From Aminobacter sp. AP02 (GTDB lineage Bacteria; Pseudomonadota; Alphaproteobacteria; Rhizobiales; Rhizobiaceae), in the NCBI RefSeq assembly GCF_003148805.1, contig NZ_QGGX01000007.1:220618-284617 (forward strand): a DNA stretch of 64,000 nt, given 5' to 3'. This document shows, piece by piece, positions 56,312-64,000 of this stretch (positions are counted from its first letter, which is position 1; each line of letters opens with the position of its first letter). The translations under genes and the position numbers were made by a program. The notes beneath the pieces were generated by a model. That model saw only the letters and a list, made by a program, of their open reading frames with translations, was not told where the DNA came from and did no database searches.

Positions 56312-56390
56312 CTTCCTACTCCCCTCCTGAGCTTGTCGAAGGGACGGGGAGAGGTGGCCCGAAGGGTCGGATGAGGGGCGGAGCAAGCTG
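56312..56390. repeat. Dispersed palindrome bordering the AT-rich island
   Basis: TTCCTACTCCCCTCCTGAGC-TTGTCGAAGGGACGGGGAGAGG with a GGTCGGATGAGGGGCGGAGC tail. It is a member of the family at 22385, 29041 and 54019, and lies at the left edge of the island. Confidence 0.82.
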
Positions 56391-56416
56391 ATCGGGAGGT
56401 GCAAGGAAACGGAATA

Positions 56417-58818
56417 CTAGGTGCCTGCCTGAATCTGCTGAAATTTCAGTTGATACTTTGCGTAAGCTCTAGAAAATTCGGGGTCCAAAGAGTCTGCACT
56501 ATGATCATGGAAGAGCTTAATCGCGTCGTCGGCGACACTCCAATCGCCAGAAAGTCGCATGAATTGAATACCAGAATCACAATAAATTTCATGCAGTGAG
56601 GTGTCATCTGGGAATCGCTCAAGCGACTTCCGTGACATAGTTGCTGCATTACGTACAAGAGTTATCCTATCTTCCGTCATCAGACCGGCCGAATGCCGCG
56701 CGCGCTCTAAACTGAGATTTATTTTGAAACGAAGAAGTGGTGCGTCAGCTCGCATGTCTGACTCAAATATCCTGATTTCGTTTGCCGCACGTTCGTACCG
56801 GCCCATGCGGATAAGATTGTCGATAAGTCGATGCCTAGGGACTCGTAATGTCGGCGCCTTTGATATTATTTTCGCTAAGATACTGTTCTGACGATCTCGG
56901 CTTGCAAGGCGACCTAGTCCCCTTCTGGCGCAAAGCTCCATTAGATTGAGACGCTCAATGTCAAAGGTCGGGTTAACTAGATCAACAAATTTATCATATA
57001 GGTCTGCTATTTCGGACTCCGCTGAGAATTTCGATTTCATAATTATTTCTGAAATTACGATGTGACGACCACTCCACGCATATATTCCGAGAGATTTGTT
57101 GACCGTGTTCTCAACGACCATCCCGTCCAAGTCGTTAAGTATGTCTGAGATGTCACCCATTGGAATACCAAGCATGCGTATTATCATTTGCCGGTGTAGC
57201 TTCAGCCCGGATGCTTCCAATGCAGAAAGAGTTTTATATATTTCTTGGTAGTTCTTTCTAAGCCCTGCAAATTCTTTTAGAACTATTTCGTCAAGTAGCT
57301 CGTTTGAGAAGATATTCTTCAAACATACGAAGAAGTCTGCTTCACATTTCTGCTCTAGTCGACGTTGTCTCTCTTGACGAGAAAAGCCTGAGAATTCTTT
57401 TTCGACAAGCGAGGATATCGAGCTGTTAAAGTCAAATAAATCTAGCAGGCGCTGAATTTCTGATCGTGACAGCCGCCGAATGTCGATTCTTTTCCCGAAA
57501 ACAAAAAGGTTTGGGGACTTTGTTCGGTAAGACCATTGCTCAAGCGTCGTTGAAATAACAATCTTGAGGCATCGGTTGGATGAGGCGGAAAGCAAGTCAA
57601 CAAGTTCATTTATTTCACGGATGTATTTGTGAGCGTTGTCTACGTACAGATAGCCCCGCTCTCCTGAGGTCTTGAGCCGCTCGGCTAGGCTTGCCCAAAG
57701 TGACGACTTCAGGTCGGTGCCCTCAACGTGCTCCCATGCATGGCTGCCCGTCCGGAAGGCATTGATGAGGAACTGCCTACAGAGCGTAGTTTTGCCTACT
57801 CCCGCTACGCCCAGAACATATACAGCTAGGGCATCATCGACCTCGAAATAGTTCCGCATGAGCGCAAGTGCGTCGCGTTCAAACGTCAGATCGTTTGTAA
57901 TGTCGGAGTAGGTCGGCGGTGACCCATAAAACATACGGGTTACATCAGTATTGCCGAGTGTTGCAGCGTGCGGAATGTCGACGGTCGTTGGCCTAAGATG
58001 GGGGAAAAAGCTGAGAATATCGTCCGTAGCTACGGAAGTCAGGGTGCTAGACGCATTCCGATCCAATGCGGCAACGAAGTCGTCTAGTCCGCCAAAGGCA
58101 ACTCGTAGGCCGCGTTGTTCGAGCAGAAGAGCTCGATTTTCGTCTGGCTTATACGCAAGTACGTAGATGCGTCCTGGAGAGAACGACGTACGCTTTCTAC
58201 GTACGGCTTCGTCGATTATCTCCATCAAGTCGGGGTCGGACAGGCTATAGCCAATTATCAATAGATCTGAAGACGAAGTTGTAATTAGGAAGCGCTCGTA
58301 TAGAGTTTCACGGTATTGTGAACTTATAGTATAGTCTTCCTGTGTGATTATGATTCTAGAAAGATCTCCGTCGACCGTGTCTTTTTCGATGCTCCCGTGA
58401 AGCTAAACAATTTCTGTGCATCGTCGTACGATTTATCAAACTCATAGTTTGCACTTATTGTTGATAATTGCTGCCCGGCCTTTGCGTACGACTTCTCAAT
58501 TACCTTATCGTAGTTTGTCGTAAAAATATCCCGCCACTTGTAATTCGGTATGTTTAATATACCGCCGGTAGGTTTGATCTTCGACAAGAGAGCTCGTAGC
58601 TCGCTAATGAGCTTCTCGCGGCTGTGTTTCAACTCGATCAGGGTGGAAACCTCAACTAGATTTAGTCCTGCAGCATCTAGGTGAAAACGTTCTGCTAAAG
58701 AATCAGCAAGTCCTTGGCCAGTCGGCGCTCCCGAAGGGAAGGAAGATCCTGCACCAAATAGAATTGCCGTCCGTTCGGTCTGTATCTCTTTACAAAGACT
58801 ATCCAAGTTAATGGGCAT
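56417..58818 (-). pseudogene. SIR2-like NADase plus P-loop NTPase (STAND-like) defence gene, split by one frameshift
   Basis: As written there are two open frames. 58818-58348 encodes a SIR2-like N-terminus: AILFGAGSSFPSGAPTGQGLA (NAD loop), DIFTTNYDKVIEKSY (TTNYD motif), QKLFSF. It then runs in the wrong frame to a stop. The -1 frame directly continues from base 58399: HGSIEKDTVDGDLSRIIITQ (predicted catalytic His), LLIIGYSLSDPDLMEII (SIR2 motif), then a P-loop GVAGVGKTTLCRQF (about full-length 337-345), Walker B-like YLYVDNA, sensor-like LKIVISTT, and a helical C-terminus to 56417. One missing base restores about 800 residues. The in-frame stop TAG just before the switch rules out one long alternative frame. 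The start is ATG 58818 with AAGGTGG upstream. SIR2 plus a STAND-type ATPase is an anti-phage NAD-depletion architecture (Avs5-like); the exact class is not resolved. It is AT-richer than its neighbours, so probably acquired. Confidence 0.82.
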
Positions 58819-58947
58819 ACCACCTTACCTGATGCTGATTCGAGCGAAGTCGATTGCATCGTAAGGCTGTGTTTCGCGTAGTGGTAGTGGGGATTGAGAG
58901 TTGGAATTTGCACTCCACATCTATTGTTAGGGGGAGGGTGCTTTCCC

Positions 58948-59412
58948 TCAACTCCCAAACCGCATCACCCAATTCATCTCCCACGTCTCCCCGTCATCCC
59001 TAGACATCGCCTGTTCCCAGCGCGGTTCCTCCCCGCCCGTCCAGACAAACCGCACCTTCACCGGCACATCGCCCTCGACATCATCGCCATAAAATTCGCC
59101 GCGACCGTCCGTGAACCGCCCCACCATCGGCGGGAACAGCCTAAAGCTCCTGGTGTCGCTCCAGTAAATTGACCAAAGCCCTGTCTCGGGGTTGTAGAGG
59201 CGCAGCGTCATGCCAGTGAAGCCGCGCTCGGGCACCGCCATCTGGTCGAGATTGCCGCCAAATGTGCCGTCGGGCGCCCGCATCACCTTTTCCACACGGG
59301 AGAAGGCGGAAAACGTCTCCCACTCGGTCGAGCCGACCAGCCGCTCGCGCAGGCGTTCGTTGGTCACGGTCCAATCGCCGATCAGGAAATCGAAATCGTC
59401 AAAGCCGCTCAT
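58948..59412 (-). CDS. DUF1579-like hypothetical protein
   Basis: A 154-residue protein with the all-beta, lipocalin-like pattern of DUF1579: FDDFDFLIGDWTVTNERLRERL at the start, then RAPDGTFGGNLDQM, FTGMTLRLYNPETGLWSIYWSD and a C-terminal WEQAMSRDDGETWEMNWVMRF. No signal peptide is seen. The function is unknown. It lies at the right border of the AT-rich island, in normal GC context, on the same strand as the defence gene. The 129 bp between them hold no gene. Confidence 0.82.
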   Translation of the reverse strand: MSGFDDFDFLIGDWTVTNERLRERLVGSTEWETFSAFSRVEKVMRAPDGTFGGNLDQMAVPERGFTGMTLRLYNPETGLWSIYWSDTRSFRLFPPMVGRFTDGRGEFYGDDVEGDVPVKVRFVWTGGEEPRWEQAMSRDDGETWEMNWVMRFGS

Positions 59413-59556
59413 GCCGTCCTCCTCTGGTTTCCCAGGGATAGCAGATGCCTCCTGACAGGCTTATGTCAGGAGCTGTCAGGGGCGGCTTGACCTTGCCGGC
59501 GCGCCGGGCTTGTCTGCCGCCGCGATAACGCCACACCTTCCACCTAACGCCGCTCG

Positions 59557-59742
59557 ATGAAATCGCTCGCCATCCTCCTAGCTCTCGCGACCTTGCCCGC
59601 CTGCGCTGCCCACGCCCCGGTGCCGGCGGTACCCGTGGCCGCGCCAGTGTCCGTCATCGCGCCCCATCAGGTGGTCGAGCCGATGCCTGAGGGGGTGAAG
59701 CCGCTGACCGTCGAGCAGGACGAGCAGATTTCACGGGGCTGA
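59557..59742 (+). CDS. Small predicted lipoprotein
   Basis: A 61-residue protein with a signal peptide and lipobox: MKSLAILLALATLPACAAHA (LPAC, cleavage before the Cys). The mature part is Pro/Val-rich and ends PLTVEQDEQISRG. No family recognised. It sits alone between the DUF1579-like gene and a palindromic repeat. Confidence 0.72.
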   Translation: MKSLAILLALATLPACAAHAPVPAVPVAAPVSVIAPHQVVEPMPEGVKPLTVEQDEQISRG

Positions 59743-59806
59743 GCGGGGACAATTTCTCCACGCTTGCAGAAGTTTTTCGCTTTTTTTGCTTCCTATCATT
59801 CCTTCG

Positions 59807-59988
59807 CGCCCCCCTCTGGCCTGCCGGCCATCTCCCCCTCAGGTGGGGAGATCAGGCCTTCATCGCCGCGGCAGCTAATCACTGAGGCAGCATGGGCAAG
59901 CCCTGCAATCTTGCAGGATAGGCGCCGCCGTTGACGTGACTAATCTCCCCGCCTGAGGGGGAGATGCCCGGCAGGGCAGCGGGGGGCG
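59807..59988. repeat. 182-bp palindromic element with nested hairpins
   Basis: The outer arms CGCCCCCCTCTGGCCTGCCGG... and ...CCGGCAGGGCAGCGGGGGGCG are complementary, each followed by an ATCTCCCC..GGGGAGAT-type hairpin. The centre has CCTGCAA-tc-TTGCAGG (59902-59917). I recognise this layout from Mesorhizobium intergenic repeats. The 678-bp stretch 59743-60422 holds this, the hairpin at 60308 and no gene I can support. Confidence 0.85.
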
Positions 59989-60307
59989 TGAAGGAACACA
60001 AGCCCTCGGGACCTGCGCCAAGCGCGACCACCCCCCGTGGAAATCCCGCCCCGTTTCTCCACGCCCGCAAAACCTGCGCCATAATCCATCCGTCCCTGCC
60101 GCGGGAACACCGGTCATGACGGTGATTGCGTGGGCAGGGGCCGGCGCCTCCGGCAATAGGCCAACGTAGCCTGCTGCCCGGGGAGGTTCCGTCCAAGGGT
60201 TCCCCTCCGGGTATTACGGCCCGGGTGCGCTGGACGATGCGCTAGTGGGGCAGGGGCGTTAATGCCCATGCCTGCGGAAGCGGAACGGACGGGAACATAA
60301 ATCGCCG

Positions 60308-60366
60308 GACGGGCGGTCGCGAGATCGCACCTAAGATATAGCCGAGCGATCCCGCGACCGCCCGTC
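60308..60366. other. Isolated 21-bp hairpin upstream of a hypothetical gene
   Basis: GACGGGCGGTCGCG pairs with CGCGACCGCCCGTC (14 bp). After one A-C mismatch, GATCGC pairs with GCGATC, leaving a 17-nt loop (ACCTAAGATATAGCCGA). It ends 56 bp before the start at 60423. There is no T-run. It could be a structured RNA, an operator, or the remnant of a mobile palindrome. Confidence 0.7.
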
Positions 60367-60422
60367 TTCCCGACCTTCCCAACAAAACCCGGCTCGGTTC
60401 GAGCGCGGCAACGGAGGCGCAT

Positions 60423-60782
60423 GTGTCCGACTGGCAGCATCCCGTCTTTGCCATCCCCGAGATGGAGCGCGAGCCCTCGTGCACCGACGCGCAATGGGCC
60501 TGCGTGATGCGCGACCAGCAGCGTCATGCCGAGGTCAAGGGTGCCTATCTCGGCCTGTTCCAGCTTTTGTGCGGCCACCTCGGATTTCACCGCCATTGCC
60601 CGCTGCGCGGTTGCCGGCGGCTGAAACGATGTGTCGGCCGCCGCGCCGAGGACGATTGGTCCTTTGCCTTTCGCCCGTTGATCCCGCCCTGCGTGCCGCT
60701 GGAGGAAAAGCTCGTCGAGGCGATGCGGGCCGAAATCCGCGCCGAGGTCGCGCGTATCATTGCCGCGAAGGGCGCGGAATGA
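60423..60782 (+). CDS. Hypothetical protein with clustered Cys and His
   Basis: A 119-residue protein starting with GTG at 60423 (GGAGG 5 bp before). The middle, FQLLCGHLGFHRHCPLRGCRRLKRCVG, has five Cys or His in a short span, which could bind a metal or an iron-sulfur cluster. The ends are acidic and helical (PLEEKLVEAMRAEIRAEVARIIAA). No family recognised. It lies 63 bp before the CDGSH iron-sulfur gene, possibly in one transcript. Confidence 0.72.
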   Translation: MSDWQHPVFAIPEMEREPSCTDAQWACVMRDQQRHAEVKGAYLGLFQLLCGHLGFHRHCPLRGCRRLKRCVGRRAEDDWSFAFRPLIPPCVPLEEKLVEAMRAEIRAEVARIIAAKGAE

Positions 60783-60845
60783 ACCCTTGCCAGTCTCCCT
60801 TGGTGGCGTAAGCTCGGCGCCTGACCACGGAGGCAGCGCAACGAA

Positions 60846-61484
60846 ATGTCCAAGGGCATGGTCGAGGGCGAGAAGATCGATGTCGGTTTTTCCGGCCGGC
60901 GCTGCATCCATTCGCGCAACTGCGTGCTCGGCAATCCGCATGTCTTCGAGCCCAACGCGCCGGGCGAATGGATCCATCCCGACGCGGCCTCCGTCGAGCA
61001 GGTCGTCGCACTTGCCGAAAGCTGCCCCTCGGGTGCCATCACCTACCGCCGCAAGGACGGCGGCCCGCAGGAGGCGCCGCCGGTCGTCAACACCGTGCGC
61101 ATCCGCGAGAATGGCCCGCTCGCGCTGCATGCCGAGATCTTCTTCAATGGCGAGACCTTCTATCGCGCCACCTTGTGCCGTTGTGGCGCGTCCCAGAACA
61201 AGCCGTTCTGCGACGGCAGCCACACCAAGGCAGGCTTTGCCGCCACCGGCGAGCCGGCGCCGAAGGAGTCCCAGCCGCTCGCCGCGCGCGACGGCCCGCT
61301 GGTCGTCACCCCCCAGCCCAACGGCAACCTCAAGCTCGAGGGTAATGTCGAAATCGTCACCGGCACCGGCAAGACGGTCGAGCGCGCCACAAAAGTCTGG
61401 CTCTGCCGCTGCGGCCACTCGGCCAACAAGCCCTGGTGCGACAACACCCACAAGAGCGTGTCGTGGTCGACCGAAGGTCGATGA
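60846..61484 (+). CDS. CDGSH iron-sulfur protein with N-terminal ferredoxin-like domain
   Basis: A 212-residue protein with three metal-binding units. The N-terminal part (about 10-75) has C-x5-C and a C-P (CIHSRNCVLGNPHVFEP...ESCPSGAITYR) like a mono-cluster Fer4_19 domain. Two CDGSH units follow: CRCGASQNKPFCDGSHTKAGF and CRCGHSANKPWCDNTHKSV, each with three Cys and one His. CDGSH clusters are [2Fe-2S] and redox- or pH-sensitive. The role in bacteria is unknown. A hairpin element follows the stop codon. Confidence 0.92.
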   Translation: MSKGMVEGEKIDVGFSGRRCIHSRNCVLGNPHVFEPNAPGEWIHPDAASVEQVVALAESCPSGAITYRRKDGGPQEAPPVVNTVRIRENGPLALHAEIFFNGETFYRATLCRCGASQNKPFCDGSHTKAGFAATGEPAPKESQPLAARDGPLVVTPQPNGNLKLEGNVEIVTGTGKTVERATKVWLCRCGHSANKPWCDNTHKSVSWSTEGR

Positions 61485-61541
61485 CAAGCCAACGATTTGG
61501 CTTGTCAAGCGACTAAGCGCCCGGAGCGATAGCGGAGGGCA
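61482..61541. repeat. Hairpin element, copy 2 (stem plus conserved tail)
   Basis: TGACAAGCCAA-CGAT-TTGGCTTGTCA is an 11-bp stem overlapping the CDGSH stop codon, followed by GCGCCCGGAGCGATAGCGGA. It is the second copy of the element at 35293; the outer stem bases differ but still pair. Confidence 0.75.
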
Positions 61542-61648
61542 GGCTTCGTCGCGCCTGGCTGAGCCGGTCGTTTGGCCGGGCTGGCCGGTTTCCCTTTGCC
61601 GGCCATATCGGCTAGAGCGGGCGGACCACCAAAGCCCGGACCGACTGA

Positions 61649-63664
61649 ATGACTTCCAGCCCCCGCCCGCATCCGCTTTTCCTCGGCATCGACACCGGCG
61701 GCACCTACACCGACGCGGTCCTGTGGTCCGAGGACCACGGGGTCGCCGCCAAGGCCAAGGCGCTGACAACTCGCCACGATCTCGCCGTTGGCATTTCGGG
61801 CGCGGTGGACGCGGTTTTGGAAAAAGCCCATGTCGACCCCGCCGCCATCAAGCTGGTTTCGATGTCGACGACGCTCGCCACCAACGCGCTTGTCGAGGGC
61901 CAGGGCGGGCGCGTGGCGCTGGTCATGATCGGATTTTCCGAGGCCGACCTTGCCCGCGACGGTCTCAAGACCGCCCTCGGCACCGATCCGCTGGTGCTGT
62001 GCGAAGGCGGCCACGATGTCCACGGCAACGCCCGGATGCTCGACCTCGCTCCCCTCGAGGCAGCGTTGCCGGAGCTCGAAAAGTCCGTGTCGGGCTTTGC
62101 CGTCTGCGCCTATTTCGCCACCCGCAACCCCGCCCACGAGATCGCCGCGCGCGACCTGATCCGCGAGATGACAGGGCTGCCCGTCACCACCAGCCACGAG
62201 CTTTCCGCCAAGCTCGGCGGCCCGCGCCGGGCGCTGACGACGCTTCTCAACGCGCGGCTGATCTCGATGATCGACCGCCTGGTCGCGGCGACCGAAGGCT
62301 TCCTGGAGGAGCGCAAGATCAAGGCGCCGCTGATGGTGGTGCGTGGCGACGGCGCGCTGGTGTCGGCCGAATTCGCCCGCCAGCGCCCGATCGAGACCAT
62401 TTTGTCGGGCCCCGCCGCCAGTCTCGTCGGCGCCCGCCACATGACCGGGCTCGACAATGCCGTCGTTTCCGACATCGGCGGCACCACAACCGACGTCGCC
62501 GTGCTCGACCATGGCCGCCCGCGTCTCGACCCCGAGGGTGCTACCGTCGGTGGCTTTCGCACCATGGTCGAGGCGGTCGCGATGCGCACCTTCGGTCTCG
62601 GCGGCGATTCAGAGGTTTCGTTGGAAGAGGGCGGGCTGAAGCCGAGGATGTCGCTTGGCCCGCGCCGCCTGGTGCCGCTTGCGCTTGCCGGCATGGTCCA
62701 TGGCGAGGCGGTGACGAACGAGCTGGAGCGTCAGTTGCGCGCGCCCAATCCGGGTCGCATGGACGGGCGCTTTGCCGTCCGCACCGGCGTGCCGGAACAT
62801 CTGGCCGCCGGGTTGACGGCGCCGGAGGCCAAGCTTTACGACACGATCACGGCGGTGCCTCAGCCCATCGACCGACTTTTGACCTCCAACGCCCAGAGCG
62901 CGACGCTCAATCGCCTGGTGTCGCGCGGGCTGGTTCATGTCGCGGGCTTTACCCCCTCCGACGCTGCCCATGTGCTTGGCAGGCAGGCCAATTGGGACGA
63001 GGCGGCGGCGAGGCTGGGTGCCGAGCTGTTTGCCCGCAAGCGTGACGGGCGCGGCCAGCCGATCGCGCCTTCGCCCGAAGCATTGTCCGAGCGCGTGCTG
63101 GCGACGCTGACCCGCCTCTCGGCCGAGGTGGTTCTCGAAACCGCCTTCGCCGAGGATGGGCTCGATGGGGCGGCGACCGTTGCTCATGCGCTGGTGCAGC
63201 GCGCGGTCGACGGTCATGAGGGCATCGCGCGGCTGTCGGTCGCGCTCGACCGCCCGGTGATCGGCCTGGGGGCGTCGGCGCCGCTGCATTATGCCGGACT
63301 GCCGCAGCTTGTCGGCAACGAGTGCGTGGTGCCCGAGGATACCGACGTCGCCAACGCGCTTGGCGCGGTCGTCGGCCAGGTCAGGGTGACGGCCGAGGCA
63401 CGTGTCAGCCAGCCCAAGGAGGGGCTGTTTCGGGTGAGCGTGGGCGAGGTGCTGCGCGATTTCACCGAGGAGGGACCCGCAATGGCGTTGGCCGAGGAGG
63501 AGGTGCGCATGATCGTCGCCGCCAAGGCGCGCGATGCCGGCACAGACGCGGCCGAGGTCGAGATCTTGACCGAGATAAACGTGTCGACCGTCGAAGGGCA
63601 GCGGATGTTCATCGAGGCGCATGTCGTGGCGATCGCCGCGGGGCGGCCCCGCATAGCCGTCTGA
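61649..63664 (+). CDS. Hydantoinase/oxoprolinase family protein (HyuA-like)
   Basis: A 671-residue ATP-dependent amidohydrolase of the hydantoinase/oxoprolinase family (HyuA or OPLAH A-half). The N-terminus LGIDTGGTYTDAVLW is the ASKHA-type phosphate loop. NAVVSDIGGTTTDVAVLDHG in the middle is the second phosphate motif, and MRTFGLGGDSEVSLEE is typical of the family. The B-subunit gene is not adjacent, so the substrate (5-oxoproline, hydantoin, acetophenone and so on) cannot be assigned. It is a single gene with a normal length for the A-type subunit. Confidence 0.9.
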   Translation: MTSSPRPHPLFLGIDTGGTYTDAVLWSEDHGVAAKAKALTTRHDLAVGISGAVDAVLEKAHVDPAAIKLVSMSTTLATNALVEGQGGRVALVMIGFSEADLARDGLKTALGTDPLVLCEGGHDVHGNARMLDLAPLEAALPELEKSVSGFAVCAYFATRNPAHEIAARDLIREMTGLPVTTSHELSAKLGGPRRALTTLLNARLISMIDRLVAATEGFLEERKIKAPLMVVRGDGALVSAEFARQRPIETILSGPAASLVGARHMTGLDNAVVSDIGGTTTDVAVLDHGRPRLDPEGATVGGFRTMVEAVAMRTFGLGGDSEVSLEEGGLKPRMSLGPRRLVPLALAGMVHGEAVTNELERQLRAPNPGRMDGRFAVRTGVPEHLAAGLTAPEAKLYDTITAVPQPIDRLLTSNAQSATLNRLVSRGLVHVAGFTPSDAAHVLGRQANWDEAAARLGAELFARKRDGRGQPIAPSPEALSERVLATLTRLSAEVVLETAFAEDGLDGAATVAHALVQRAVDGHEGIARLSVALDRPVIGLGASAPLHYAGLPQLVGNECVVPEDTDVANALGAVVGQVRVTAEARVSQPKEGLFRVSVGEVLRDFTEEGPAMALAEEEVRMIVAAKARDAGTDAAEVEILTEINVSTVEGQRMFIEAHVVAIAAGRPRIAV

Positions 63665-63813
63665 CGGCTAAATCGGTTCGCTGCGGCGATAGGCGGCAAG
63701 TCAAATGCCGGCTTGCGGCACTGTGCGAATTGACCCTGTGCGCTTTGCGTGCCAAACGCCCGAAAACCTTGTTTTGACCGCCGCAGTGGCGCCGGAATTT
63801 TGGAGCTTGTATT

Positions 63814-64000
63814 ATGACCGACCTCGTTGAGCTTTTTGGCCTTCGCATATCTCGCGAACTTCACGACTTTGTTGTTTCGGAGGCTTTGCCGGGGACTGGG
63901 GTCGGTGCTGGAAAGTTCTGGGAGGGTTTTGCCGATATCGTGCATGATCTTGGCCCGAAGAACCGGGCGCTGCTCGAAAAGCGCGACGACTTCCAGCTCA
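63814..64000 (+). CDS. glcB: Malate synthase G, N-terminal fragment
   Basis: The first 62 codons of the glyoxylate-cycle enzyme that condenses glyoxylate with acetyl-CoA. Visible sequence: [57 protein letters not shown], which is the GlcB N-terminal helical segment. TGGAGCTTGTATT precedes the ATG. The rest lies beyond the window. Confidence 0.92.
   Translation, partial: MTDLVELFGLRISRELHDFVVSEALPGTGVGAGKFWEGFADIVHDLGPKNRALLEKRDDFQL

Noticed and set aside
59743..60422. A riboswitch in the gap before the Cys-rich gene
   Set aside because: I saw no cobalamin, TPP, SAM-II or glycine core motifs. The only clear structures are the repeat and the isolated hairpin.
60114..63045. Long frames at 60114-61769 (minus) and 60760-63045 (plus) overlapping the CDGSH and HyuA genes
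   Set aside because: Both overlap well-supported genes and contain Arg/Pro/Ser-rich nonsense without domains.

Overview
The window is a chromosomal segment of a GC-rich alphaproteobacterium. Three things point to Rhizobiales, most likely the Mesorhizobium/Aminobacter side of Phyllobacteriaceae: protein similarity as I recognise it, an MbfA-type ferritin/VIT iron exporter with an Irr-type ICE box, and intergenic palindromes of the 'CTTCTCCCC...GGGGAGAAGG / GGATGAGGGGC' kind plus an 'AGAGCA-GATCCCGAAAAGTGG-AACCGGTTTTC' element. I saw no tRNA, rRNA, CRISPR array or insertion sequence. The genome is densely coded, so long antisense open frames are everywhere and were discarded.

Layout. 1-1.6 kb: end of coaBC and a glutathione transferase. 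1.8-9.9 kb: a complete Kdp potassium operon (26-codon leader peptide, kdpF, A, B, C, D, E), with a strong hairpin between the pump genes and the kdpDE regulators. 10-18 kb: gyrB, an HWE sensor kinase facing a single-domain response regulator, an FMN reductase divergent from a cytochrome P450, and acylphosphatase. 18-30 kb: housekeeping genes (yraN-rsmI, hemW, a VOC protein-rdgB pair behind rph, hrcA with an unexpected small gene, an Hsp70 homologue, cysK) and an ECF sigma/YCII pair. 31-45 kb: GST, ArsR regulator, DUF1127, NIPSNAP, mbfA, a CecR-like TetR controlling a HlyD/ABC exporter, a CYTH-CHAD pair, a permuted NlpC/P60 protein, a SulP transporter, a self-regulated XRE repressor, and a PAP2 phosphatase divergent from a Tat-exported PhoX with a near-perfect PHO box between them. 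47-56 kb: small transporter, GNAT, hypothetical genes, homocysteine methyltransferase, TetR, lepA and a Tat-exported FAD oxidoreductase. 56.4-58.9 kb: a visibly AT-richer island holding one large gene. 59-64 kb: a lipoprotein, an isolated long hairpin, a CDGSH iron-sulfur protein, a hydantoinase/oxoprolinase and the start of malate synthase G.

Most unusual item. The AT-rich island carries a SIR2-like + P-loop NTPase (STAND-like) gene, the architecture of NAD-depleting anti-phage proteins. As written it is split by a one-base frameshift exactly at the predicted catalytic histidine (HGSI motif). Removing the shift gives a continuous protein of about 800 residues. It is either a recently inactivated or switchable defence gene, or a sequencing error.

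Regulation can be read directly at several loci: the ICE box before mbfA, the PHO box before phoX, perfect palindromes at the cecR-like, XRE, ArsR and second TetR genes, an unassigned 24-bp perfect palindrome before cysK, and two copies of a hairpin element whose stems covary.
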